Assembly: GCF_037908215.1 (NCBI RefSeq) | Contig: NZ_JBBLZC010000006.1 | Location: 124,001-188,000, forward strand | Direction: 5' to 3' | Source of the DNA: Benzoatithermus flavus | GTDB lineage: Bacteria > Pseudomonadota > Alphaproteobacteria > Geminicoccales > Geminicoccaceae | DNA length: 64,000 nt | In this document: positions 7,116 to 14,898 of the stretch, piece after piece | How the letters are laid out: each line of letters opens with the position of its first letter | Numbering within the stretch: position 1 is the stretch's first letter | Notes under the pieces: generated by a model | Seen by the model: only the letters and a program-made list of their open reading frames with translations | What the model was told of the DNA's origin: nothing | Databases searched by the model: none | Translations under genes and position numbers: made by a program

Positions 7116-8492
7116 GTGTCGTTTTCCCACCCGATCTCGCGCGTGGCCATAGGCGCCATTGCGCTCGCGGCGGCGCTTCTCCGGGCGCCGTTCCCGGCGG
7201 TCGCGCAGACCCAGGCTCCCTTGGGCGAGTTGGTCGACCGCACGGCGCTCCGGGTCTGCGCCGATCCCAACGACCTGCCGTTCTCGAACGACAAGGGCGA
7301 GGGGTTCGAGAACAAGATCGCCGAGCTCATGGCGCAAAGGCTCGGCGTGCCGCTGCAATATACCTGGTTCCCACAGTCGGTCGGCTTCGTGCGCAACACG
7401 CTCCGGGCCAATCGCTGCGACCTCATCATGGGGGTGGTAGCGGCCGACGAGCTGGTCCAGAACACCAATCCCTACTACCGCTCGGCCTACGTGCTCGTGC
7501 ACCGGGCGGACGAGGGCGACCGGTTCGGCAGCCTGGACAGCCCGCTCATGCAGACCGCCCGGATCGGCATCGTCGCCGGGACGCCCGTGGCCGATCTCCT
7601 CGTGCGCAAGAACCTGATGGCCCAGGCACGGCCTTATCAGCTCCTGGTCGACACCCGCCTCGAGCAGCCGGCCCGCCAGATGATCGAGGATCTCGCCAAA
7701 GGCGATCTCGACGTGGCGCTGCTCTGGGGGCCGATCGCGGGCTACTGGATCCGCAAGCAGGCCACACCCTTGACGCTGGTGCCGCTCACGAGCGATCCCC
7801 GCACCGGGCTGCGCCTCGACTTCCGCATCTCGATGGGCATCCGCCCGAACGAGCCGCTGTGGAAGCACGACGTCAACACCCTGATCCGCGAGCTCAAGCC
7901 GGAGATCCAGAAGATCCTGCTCGACTACGGCGTCCCGCTGCTCGACGAGCAGGGCCGTCTGATCACGGCCGGGGCCGGCGAGGGTGCCGCGTCGCCCGTG
8001 GCGGAGCCCGCCGGTTACCGGATGGACAACTATCGCGCTCCGGTGCCGGCGACGCTCGAGGGTGCGACCGTGCTCACCACACAGACCCTGCGCACGCTGA
8101 TCGAGGAGCGCCATCCGGTTCTCGTCGACGTTCTGCCCAAGGCACGAAAGCCCAGGGACCGGGCGGCGGACCAGCTCTGGATCGAGCCCGAGCGCGACGA
8201 TATTCCGGGCTCGGTGTGGCTGCCGAACGTCGGCTACGGCGAGCTCTCGGCGGAGTTCGCCCTTTATTTCCGCACCGAACTGGAACGGCTCACCGGCGGC
8301 GACAAGACGAAGCCCATCGTGTTCTATTGTGACGCCCATTGCTGGATGTCCTGGAACGCGGCCAAGCGCGCCGTGACCGAGCTCGGTTATACCCAGGTTT
8401 ACTGGTATCCCGAGGGTGTGGACGGCTGGAAGAAGGCCGGGCTCGAGGTCGCAAGGGCGCAAGAGGTGCCGATGCCGGACTTCGTGCAGTAG
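7116..8492 (+). CDS. XoxJ-like periplasmic binding protein fused to a rhodanese-like CXXCW domain
   Basis: 458 residues. An export signal is followed by a type-2 periplasmic binding domain (about 30-275: LRVCADPNDLPFSNDKGEGF, ENKIAELMAQRLG, SVGFVRNTL) typical of quinoprotein-dehydrogenase-associated ABC-like proteins (XoxJ/MxaJ). A linker leads into a rhodanese-like domain (about 300-455) with C405-x3-C409-W410 (YCDAHCWMSW), the mark of the PQQ-dependent catabolism-associated CXXCW proteins, normally encoded separately. It starts at GTG 7116 with GGAGG 8 nt upstream. XoxJ is thought to help activate or mature XoxF; the cysteine domain's job is unknown. It is one uninterrupted frame, so a true fusion rather than two genes. 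Confidence 0.85.
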   Translation: MSFSHPISRVAIGAIALAAALLRAPFPAVAQTQAPLGELVDRTALRVCADPNDLPFSNDKGEGFENKIAELMAQRLGVPLQYTWFPQSVGFVRNTLRANRCDLIMGVVAADELVQNTNPYYRSAYVLVHRADEGDRFGSLDSPLMQTARIGIVAGTPVADLLVRKNLMAQARPYQLLVDTRLEQPARQMIEDLAKGDLDVALLWGPIAGYWIRKQATPLTLVPLTSDPRTGLRLDFRISMGIRPNEPLWKHDVNTLIRELKPEIQKILLDYGVPLLDEQGRLITAGAGEGAASPVAEPAGYRMDNYRAPVPATLEGATVLTTQTLRTLIEERHPVLVDVLPKARKPRDRAADQLWIEPERDDIPGSVWLPNVGYGELSAEFALYFRTELERLTGGDKTKPIVFYCDAHCWMSWNAAKRAVTELGYTQVYWYPEGVDGWKKAGLEVARAQEVPMPDFVQ

Positions 8493-8623
8493 GCAGTTCG
8501 AGCGACGTGGGCAAGCCTGCGCCCGTGCCCGAAGGTGCGGGCCGGCAGCGCCGATAGTGGTCGAGCGGGAGCACCGGTGCCGAACGGTAAAGGCGCAGGC
8601 TCGCCTGGAGCGAAGGAGGGGTA

Positions 8624-9748
8624 ATGCGGATCAGGGCCGCGGTGCTGGAGACGATGGGAACACCTTCGCCTTATGCCGAGAGCCGGCCGCTGCGGGTGCA
8701 GGCGGTGGCGCTCGATCCGCCGGGGCCGGGCGAGGTGCTGGTGCGGATCGCGGCCGCGGGCCTGTGCCATTCCGATCTCTCGGTGATCGAGGGCAACCGG
8801 CCGCGACCCATGCCGATGGTGCTCGGGCACGAGGCGGCGGCGGTGGTCGAGGAGGTCGGGCCGGGTGTCGTGGACCTCGTGCGCGGCGATCACGTGGTCT
8901 GCGTGTTCGTGCCGTCGTGCGGCGGCTGCGTGCCGTGCGCGGAAGGGCGGCCGGCCTTATGCGAGCCCGGTGCCGCGGCGAACGGCGCCGGGGTGCTGCT
9001 GAGCGGTGCCAGGCGGCTGCATCGGGACGGGGAGCCTTTGCACCATCATCTCGGCGTGTCGGCATTCGCGGAGCACGCGGTGGTCTCGCGCCGCTCGCTC
9101 GTGAAGATCGACCCCGAGCTGCCGCTGGAGGAGGCGGCGCTGTTCGGCTGCGCCGTGCTCACGGGCGTGGGTGCGGTCGTCAACACGGCGCGCGTCCCGG
9201 CCGGCAGCTCGGTGGCGATCGTGGGCCTGGGTGGGGTGGGCTTGTGCTCGCTGCTCGCGGCGGTGGCGGCAGGGGCGCGCGAGGTGGTGGCGGTGGACAT
9301 CGCCCCGGAGAAGCTGGCGCTGGCGCAAGCGCTGGGGGCGACGGCAGCGTTCGACGCGCGCGATCCCGACACGGCGGAGCAGATCCGCAGCGTCACGGCG
9401 GGCGGCGTCGAGTATGCGTTCGAGCTCGCCGGCACCGGCAAGGCGCTGGAGCTCGCCTGGCGGATCACGCGGCGCGGCGGGACGACGGTGACGGCGGGCC
9501 TGCCGCCGCCGAGCGCGGCGCTGCCGGTGCCGGTGGTGAGCCTGGTCGGCGAGGAGCGGACCCTGAAGGGGAGCTATATCGGCACCGCCGTCCCGATGCG
9601 GGACATTCCCCGCTACATCCAGCTCTACCGGCGCGGGCGGCTGCCGGTGGACCGGCTGATGAGCGGCACCTTGCGGCTCGAGGAGATCAACGCGGGCTTC
9701 GACCGGCTGCAACGCGGCGAGGCGATCCGGCAGGTGGTGGTGTTCTGA
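8624..9748 (+). CDS. Zinc-dependent alcohol dehydrogenase (medium-chain MDR)
   Basis: 374 residues with the MDR layout. Catalytic Zn ligands are in GLCHSD and the GHE motif (LGHEAAAVVEEVG). The structural Zn loop CGGCVPCAEGRPALC has four cysteines. The Rossmann motif is GLGGVG, with an acidic residue after it (VDIAPEKL) indicating NAD. AAGGAGG lies upstream of the ATG. It resembles class III-like and acyl-chain alcohol dehydrogenases, but the substrate (alcohol, aldehyde or S-hydroxymethyl thiol adduct) cannot be read from sequence. It follows the xoxG-xoxJ pair by about 130 nt and may serve C1 or general alcohol metabolism. Confidence 0.85.
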   Translation: MRIRAAVLETMGTPSPYAESRPLRVQAVALDPPGPGEVLVRIAAAGLCHSDLSVIEGNRPRPMPMVLGHEAAAVVEEVGPGVVDLVRGDHVVCVFVPSCGGCVPCAEGRPALCEPGAAANGAGVLLSGARRLHRDGEPLHHHLGVSAFAEHAVVSRRSLVKIDPELPLEEAALFGCAVLTGVGAVVNTARVPAGSSVAIVGLGGVGLCSLLAAVAAGAREVVAVDIAPEKLALAQALGATAAFDARDPDTAEQIRSVTAGGVEYAFELAGTGKALELAWRITRRGGTTVTAGLPPPSAALPVPVVSLVGEERTLKGSYIGTAVPMRDIPRYIQLYRRGRLPVDRLMSGTLRLEEINAGFDRLQRGEAIRQVVVF

Positions 9749-9814
9749 AGCCCGATTTTCTCGCGGCCTCCGGCTTTCAGGTCGTGCGCAGTCCCAGGAT
9801 CAGGGGAGAAAGAC

Positions 9815-10237
9815 ATGAAGCCGCGCATCAAGGTGCTCACGCTGGCCGTGAACGATCTCGAACGATCTCTCGCCTTCTACCGTGACGGCATGGGCCTGCC
9901 GACTGAGGGGATCATCGGCCAGGAGTTCGAGGACGGCACGGTGGTCTTCTTCAACATGAACGACGATCTGATCCTGGCGCTCTATCCAGCCGTTTCCCTT
10001 GCCAAGGATGCCAGAATCACGGCCACGCCCGCGAGGCTCGGCGCCGTGTCCATCGGGCACATCGTCGGATCGAGGGAAGAGGTCGATGCGATCGTCGGGC
10101 AGGCCGAGCGAGCGGGTGCGGTCGTCACCGATCCGCCACGTGACCGCTTCTGGGGAGGATATTCCGGCTACTTCCATGACCCGGACGGCCATCTCTGGGA
10201 GATCGCCTGGAATCCCCAATGGAGCGTTGCCGATTGA
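9815..10237 (+). CDS. VOC (glyoxalase/bleomycin resistance) superfamily protein
   Basis: 140 residues forming two beta-alpha-beta-beta-beta modules: LTLAVNDLERSLAFYRDGMG at the start and GYFHDPDGHLWEIAWNP at the end, the classic VOC signatures with a C-terminal metal-ligand Glu. Substrate unknown. It is preceded by GGGGAGAAAGAC before the ATG and followed by a strong terminator at 10358-10393. Confidence 0.85.
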   Translation: MKPRIKVLTLAVNDLERSLAFYRDGMGLPTEGIIGQEFEDGTVVFFNMNDDLILALYPAVSLAKDARITATPARLGAVSIGHIVGSREEVDAIVGQAERAGAVVTDPPRDRFWGGYSGYFHDPDGHLWEIAWNPQWSVAD

Positions 10238-10357
10238 TGCCGGACGACTCCACTCGCGGTCGGCCGTGTCCTTTGTGACGAATGTCACAGACGCAGGAGC
10301 CGGCTTCCACCACGATCCCGCGCAGCCCTTCGTGGGCCGTTTCATGAGGCATGGCTT

Positions 10358-10393
10358 GACCGCCGCCGGATCGCCGGTGGCGGTCTTCTTTTC
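10358..10393 (+). terminator. Intrinsic terminator between convergent genes
   Basis: A 12-bp stem with one G-T wobble (10358-10369 / 10374-10385), an ATCG loop, then TTCTTTTC. It ends plus-strand transcription from the VOC gene and may also serve the minus-strand ABC operon. Confidence 0.8.
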
Positions 10394-10414
10394 GGGCCCG
10401 CGTTTCCCGCACGC

Positions 10415-11221
10415 TCACTCCCCCTTGCCGGTGAGCGCCACGAAGCCGCGGGCAGGGTTGTAGCCGAAGATCGCGGCCCCCATGAACAGCACGGTCCACA
10501 TGAGGACGAGCAGGAGCGAGGTCGGGTCGAGCTGGCCGTAGAGCGCGAAGCGGATCAGCTCGACCGCATGGGTGAACGGGTTGGCGGCGCTGATCTGATA
10601 GAGGAGAAGCGAGCTCTCGCGCATCCGCCACAAAGGATAGAGCGCCGAGCTCGTGAAGAACATCGGGAAGATGACGAAGTTCATGACTCCGGCGAAGTTC
10701 TCGAGCTGGCGGATCACCGAGGAGAGCAGGAGTCCGAGCGCGCCCAGCATGAGGCCGCTGAGGAGGAGAGCCGGAAAGACGGTGAGATAGCCGACGAGCG
10801 GCGGCTGGACCTCCCAGAACCAGGCAATGGCGAGGAAGAGGTAGACCTGCAGGCAGGAGACGAGAGTGGCGGCGACGAGCTTGCAGGAGAGGAGATACCA
10901 GCGCGGCAAGGGGCTCACGAGCAGCACCCGCATCGAGCCCATCTCGCGGTCGTAGACCATCGAGAGCGAGCTCTGCATGCCGCTGAACAGCAGGATCATG
11001 CCGGCGAGGCCGGGTGCAATGTAGACCTCGTAGAGGATGTAGGTCTCGTAGGGCGGCTGGATCGACACGCCGAGCACCGAGCGGAAGCCGGCCGCGAAGA
11101 TGAACAGCCACACCAAGGGGCGGACCAGGGCGGCGAAGAAGCGGCCGCGCTGCTGCAGGAAGCGTAAGAGCTCGCGGCCGAGGATGCCCTCGAAGCACAA
11201 GAGCCAGGGGTTCGCGCTCAT
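10415..11221 (-). CDS. ABC-2 type permease, PQQ-alcohol-dehydrogenase-associated (PedC/LutF-like)
   Basis: 268 residues with about six membrane segments. It has the ABC-2 permease landmarks: an early FAALVRPLVWLFIFAAGF segment, IAPGLAGMILLFSGMQSS, and DREMGSMRVLLVSPLPRWY. It resembles permeases found with PQQ alcohol dehydrogenases and the LutF part of the methylotroph lanthanide-uptake (lut) locus. It overlaps the ATPase gene by 4 nt and is last in an operon otherwise of SsuABC type. The direction of transport and the substrate are unknown. The family is usually paired with its own ATPase, and none of that type is present here. Confidence 0.8.
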   Translation of the reverse strand: MSANPWLLCFEGILGRELLRFLQQRGRFFAALVRPLVWLFIFAAGFRSVLGVSIQPPYETYILYEVYIAPGLAGMILLFSGMQSSLSMVYDREMGSMRVLLVSPLPRWYLLSCKLVAATLVSCLQVYLFLAIAWFWEVQPPLVGYLTVFPALLLSGLMLGALGLLLSSVIRQLENFAGVMNFVIFPMFFTSSALYPLWRMRESSLLLYQISAANPFTHAVELIRFALYGQLDPTSLLLVLMWTVLFMGAAIFGYNPARGFVALTGKGE

Positions 11222-12006
11222 CCGGGAGCGACCTCCGCGAGAGGAGAGGGGGCAGCGGCCGAGGCCGGGAGGAGCAGCCGCGCCAGCTCGGCTTCCTCGG
11301 CGAGGAGCCGATTGCGGCAGGCCTCGACCGCGAGCGGATCGCGGCGCTCCGCAGCGCCGAGCGGAACCTCGCGCACGGCGAGCACGCGCGCCGGCGAGGC
11401 GGTGAGGAAGAGGAGGCGGTCGGCCAGCATGATCGCCTCGTGGAGCGCATGGGTCACGAAGAGCACGGTGGTGCGGTGGCGCTCGAGCAGCTCGAGGAGG
11501 AGGAGGCGCAGGTGCTGGGCGGTGGGCTCGTCGAGCGAGACGAAAGGCTCGTCGAGGAGGAGGAGATCCGGGCGGACCACGAAGGCGCGGGCGAGCGCCG
11601 CACGCCTCGCCATGCCGAGCGAGAGGCGCGAGGCGAACACGGCCTGCGTGCCCTCGAGCCCGACCTCGGCGAGGACGGCGGTGATCCGGGCGTCCACCTC
11701 GGTCGGATCGTCGTCGAAGAGGACGAAGCGCAGATTGTCCGCGACCGTGCGCCAGGGCAAAAGGCGCGGCTCCTGGAAGACGTAGGCGAGCCGGGCGCTG
11801 CGATCGCGCACGAGCCTGCCCTCGAAATCACGATCGAGCCCGGCCGCGATGTTGAGAAGGGTGGTCTTGCCGCAGCCGGAGGGGCCGATGATGGCGAGCC
11901 GCTCGCCGGGCTCGACCGAGAGCCGCACGTTCTCGAGGACACGCTTTTCGGGTGCGGTGCCGACGGCGGGGAAGCTCTTCGCCCGCACCTCGAGGCTCAG
12001 CGCCGC
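11218..12006 (-). CDS. ABC transporter ATP-binding protein (SsuB/TauB type)
   Basis: 262 residues from ATG 12006. Walker A is GPSGCGKTT (residues 42-50), Walker B LLLLDEPFVSLDE, and the switch His is in VLFVTHALHEA. The signature motif reads LSLGMARR rather than LSGGQ. Sequence and partners place it with nitrate/sulfonate/taurine-type importers. An in-frame GTG at 12048 is an alternative start but would overlap the upstream permease by about 50 nt instead of 10. Its 3' end overlaps the ABC-2 permease by 4 nt (ATGA), so one ATPase may energise both permeases. Confidence 0.88.
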   Translation of the reverse strand, partial: AALSLEVRAKSFPAVGTAPEKRVLENVRLSVEPGERLAIIGPSGCGKTTLLNIAAGLDRDFEGRLVRDRSARLAYVFQEPRLLPWRTVADNLRFVLFDDDPTEVDARITAVLAEVGLEGTQAVFASRLSLGMARRAALARAFVVRPDLLLLDEPFVSLDEPTAQHLRLLLLELLERHRTTVLFVTHALHEAIMLADRLLFLTASPARVLAVREVPLGAAERRDPLAVEACRNRLLAEEAELARLLLPASAAAPSPLAEVAPG

Positions 12007-12821
12007 CATCGGTTCACCCGGCGCTCGAGCGGCTGCAGGATGCCCCACTCGATGAGCTGGACGACGACGATGAAGGAGAGCGCATAGGCCAGGATGCCGG
12101 CGACGTCGAACATCTGGAAGAACACGCCGAGCTGGAAGCCGACACCGTTGGAGCGGCCGAGGAGCTCGACCACGAGCACGATCTTCCAGATGAGGGCGAG
12201 GCCCGAACGGGCGGCGACGGCAAGATAAGGATAGAGCTGCGGCAGGACGACGTGCTCGATGCGGCGGCGCCAGGGCACCTCGAACACTTCCGCCATCTCG
12301 AGGAGGCCTTTGTCCAGGGCGCGCGCGCCTTCACGCACGGTGACGACGACGTTCGGGATCTTGTTGAGCGCCACTGCCGCCACGGCTGCGGTCTCGACGA
12401 GGCCGATCCAGATATAGCAGAGGATGATCGTCACCAGCGCCGGCAGGTTCAGGAAGAAGACGAGCCACGGCTGGCCCAGCTCGTCGGCGAGCCGCACGCG
12501 GCCCATGACGAGGCCGATGACGATGCCGATCCCCATGGCGAGGACGAAGCTCGCGGCGACCCGGAGCAGCGTGATGCCGAGATGCCAGGGCAGTTCGCCG
12601 CTCGCGGTCTCGGCAGCAATGGCGCGGAGCACTGCCGCGGGTGGCGGCATGAGCCGCGGGTTGGCCGCGAGCATCGCTCCCGCCTGCCACAGGGCGAGCA
12701 GCAGGAGCAGCGAGAGGACGGGGACGAGGACGCGCCGCAGCCCGGTCCCGCGCGCGAGCGCAGCATCGCCCGTGATGGTGGCGGACGGCGCCGGCTCGGT
12801 CGGGGCGAGGCTGCGGGCCAT
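11997..12821 (-). CDS. ABC transporter permease (SsuC/TauC type)
   Basis: 274 residues with about six transmembrane helices and the BPD-type EAA loop region (EMAEVFEVPWRRRIEHVVLP). N-terminal cytoplasmic tail of about 30 residues. It belongs to the family that imports sulfonates, nitrate, cyanate or pyrimidine-like compounds. It lies 4 nt downstream of the binding-protein gene and overlaps the ATPase by 10 nt. Confidence 0.88.
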   Translation of the reverse strand: MARSLAPTEPAPSATITGDAALARGTGLRRVLVPVLSLLLLLALWQAGAMLAANPRLMPPPAAVLRAIAAETASGELPWHLGITLLRVAASFVLAMGIGIVIGLVMGRVRLADELGQPWLVFFLNLPALVTIILCYIWIGLVETAAVAAVALNKIPNVVVTVREGARALDKGLLEMAEVFEVPWRRRIEHVVLPQLYPYLAVAARSGLALIWKIVLVVELLGRSNGVGFQLGVFFQMFDVAGILAYALSFIVVVQLIEWGILQPLERRVNRWRR

Positions 12822-12825
12822 GCGG

Positions 12826-13812
12826 TCAGAAGCTCACTTCGGGCCAGAACGTGCCGGGAGCGAGCGTTCGGCTCTTGCCGACCAGCTCCTCGCCGCCGAG
12901 CCCGGCCACGACCTCGTAGAGCTTCGCCGCCTCGTTCCGCTCCTTCTCGCCCCAGCGCTCGACGATGCCCTCGCGGTAGCGGCGCATGAAGGCGTCGAGC
13001 TGGGCGTCGTTCTCGGCGCGGGTCAGAGGCTTCAGGCGCTGCCACTCCTGATCGTCGCTCTTCATGATCGCCTTGGCGGCACGGGACGCGCGGACGAAGG
13101 CCTGGACGAGCTCCTTGTGGCTCTCCGCCCAGGGCTCCTGGAAGATATAGCCGAGCTGCGGCACGCTCGCCGGGATGCCCAAGGCCTCCTGCACCTGGCC
13201 GATGCCGATCAGGCGCTTATAGCCCTCGGGCTCGAGCCGGGCGCCGAAATGCCAGTAGTTGAGGACGGCCGCGAGCTCGCCGCTCTTCAGCTTCTCGTTC
13301 AGGAGCGGCGGCGCGCCGTAGACCGGCTCGACCTCCCGTTTCAGGTCCATGCCGGTGGTCGACCTGGCATAGGCCTGGAGCAGGAGCCAGCCTTTGTCGA
13401 GCGGACCGCCGGCGATGCCGAGCCTTTTGCCCTTGAGGTCGGCGAGGCTGTCGATGCCGCCGCCCTCCTTCACCATCACCGCGCCGACATTGCTGGAATA
13501 GGGGACGAAGGTGAGCGGTACCCCTTCGGCCCGCTGGCGCGAGACGAACAGCCAGTCCTCGACGATGGCGTCGACCGACCCGCCCATGAGCGCCACGTCG
13601 GCAGCATCGTTGCCGCCGAAGGTCTCGACCGCGAGGGTGAAGCCCTCCTTCCGGTCGAGCCCGTGCGTCTTGATGACGTCGAGTTCCCAGTTCACGGTAC
13701 CGAACTTGAGCACGCCGACCCGGATCGTGCCGAGATCGGCGGCGCGGGCGGCACCCGCCACGGCGAACAGAGCGAGCGCGGCGATGACCGACCGCCTGGC
13801 AGCGCGCCACAT
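12826..13812 (-). CDS. ABC transporter substrate-binding protein (SsuA/NMT1-like)
   Basis: 328 residues from ATG 13812, with a signal peptide cut near ARAAD. The type-2 binding fold is clear: IRVGVLKFGTVNWELDVIK, GSVDAIVEDWLFVSRQRA, LADLKGKRLGIAGGPLDKG. It would capture the solute in the periplasm for the adjacent permease and ATPase. The pocket residues do not reveal the ligand. Because the operon ends in a PQQ-associated permease and lies next to the xox locus, a methylotrophy-related ligand is an attractive but unproven idea. Confidence 0.87.
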   Translation of the reverse strand: MWRAARRSVIAALALFAVAGAARAADLGTIRVGVLKFGTVNWELDVIKTHGLDRKEGFTLAVETFGGNDAADVALMGGSVDAIVEDWLFVSRQRAEGVPLTFVPYSSNVGAVMVKEGGGIDSLADLKGKRLGIAGGPLDKGWLLLQAYARSTTGMDLKREVEPVYGAPPLLNEKLKSGELAAVLNYWHFGARLEPEGYKRLIGIGQVQEALGIPASVPQLGYIFQEPWAESHKELVQAFVRASRAAKAIMKSDDQEWQRLKPLTRAENDAQLDAFMRRYREGIVERWGEKERNEAAKLYEVVAGLGGEELVGKSRTLAPGTFWPEVSF

Positions 13813-13915
13813 CCTGACCTCCCTCTCTAGGATCGATTCTCGGCTTCTGCGCCGGAGGATAGGTTCTTTGGTGCTAATGCCAAGCCCCGGCACCCGCAAC
13901 CCGCCAAAGGTCGGA

Positions 13916-14752
13916 TCAGCTCTCGCACCCATGCGCTTGCCAGGCCGCCTGCAGGTCCTGGGCGAGGGGGTGGGGTGCGGCGCCGGCGACAGCCTCGCCG
14001 TCGACCGCGACCAGGGCACGGACGCCGACGAGGCTGCTCGTGAGGAAGGCGCCGTCCGCCCGGCGCAGCCGCTCGGGTGGGAGCGCCGTTTCCAGGCAGC
14101 GCACGCCGAGCCTTGCCGCCTGCTCGATCACGATCGCGCGCGTGATGCCGGGGAGAACGCCCTCGGCGGGCGGCGGGGTGAGGAGGGTGTCGCCCTCGAT
14201 CAGGAACAGGTTCGCGGTCGCGGCACAGGCGAGCCGGCCGGCGGTGTTGAGAAGGATCGCCTCGTCGGCGCCGACTTCGCGCACGGCGCGCACTGCCAGG
14301 AGGTTGTCGAGATAGCCCAGGGACTTCAGGCGCGAGAGCGGAGAGTGCTCGTTGCGACGGGTCACCGCAACGATGGCGGCGCGGGCAGGAGGCGGCGGGG
14401 AGGGCAGCGAAAAGGCGGCGAGGAGGAGCGTGGGCGTAAGCTCGGCGGGCGGCAGGAGGCCGCGCGGGCCGGGGCCACGGGTGAGGGTGAGGCGGAGGGC
14501 TGCATCACGCAGGCCCGTCGCCCGGAGGAGCGCTGTGGCGGCGTCGGCGAGGGCCGCATTCCCGAGCGGCACGGGCAGGCCCAGCGTGCCGGCACCGGCG
14601 CGCAGCCGGGCCAGGTGGCGGGCCAGGAGCGGGATGCGGCCATCCACGGCGCGCATGGTCTCGAACAGACCGTCGCCCAGAAGGAAGCCGCGATCGGCGG
14701 GATCGATCCGCGCCTCGGCGGCCGCAACCAGCCGCCCGTTCAGCCAGAGCAT
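13916..14752 (-). CDS. Class IV aminotransferase, aminodeoxychorismate lyase (PabC)-like
   Basis: 278 residues. Fold-type IV PLP signatures are RGFLLGDGLFETMR near the N-terminus, the PLP lysine K143 in RLKSLGYLDN, and the late TSSLVGVRAL segment. The family covers 4-amino-4-deoxychorismate lyase, D-amino-acid and branched-chain aminotransferases. The window encodes PabA and PabB elsewhere but no other PabC, so a role in p-aminobenzoate release for folate or methanopterin is likely by elimination. ATG 14752 was chosen because the longer frame adds a non-conserved 23-residue leader. Divergent from the FBPase gene. Confidence 0.75.
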   Translation of the reverse strand: MLWLNGRLVAAAEARIDPADRGFLLGDGLFETMRAVDGRIPLLARHLARLRAGAGTLGLPVPLGNAALADAATALLRATGLRDAALRLTLTRGPGPRGLLPPAELTPTLLLAAFSLPSPPPPARAAIVAVTRRNEHSPLSRLKSLGYLDNLLAVRAVREVGADEAILLNTAGRLACAATANLFLIEGDTLLTPPPAEGVLPGITRAIVIEQAARLGVRCLETALPPERLRRADGAFLTSSLVGVRALVAVDGEAVAGAAPHPLAQDLQAAWQAHGCES

Positions 14753-14898
14753 CGGTCTCTCGCTCGTGGCCGCACCGGATGCGCGTGGTCGGACGATCCC
14801 GGTCGCACTCGGGCGCAGCACGGCACGAAGCGGTCAAACGAAGGATTTCGGGCTAGAATGCCAGGCTCCTCGGGAGGAACAGCACCGGGAGCGCCACC

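Noticed and set aside
13813..13915. Leader of the ABC operon, considered for a riboswitch (thiamine or cobalamin type)
   Set aside because: The gap is about 100 nt and shows none of the conserved core sequences of those classes.
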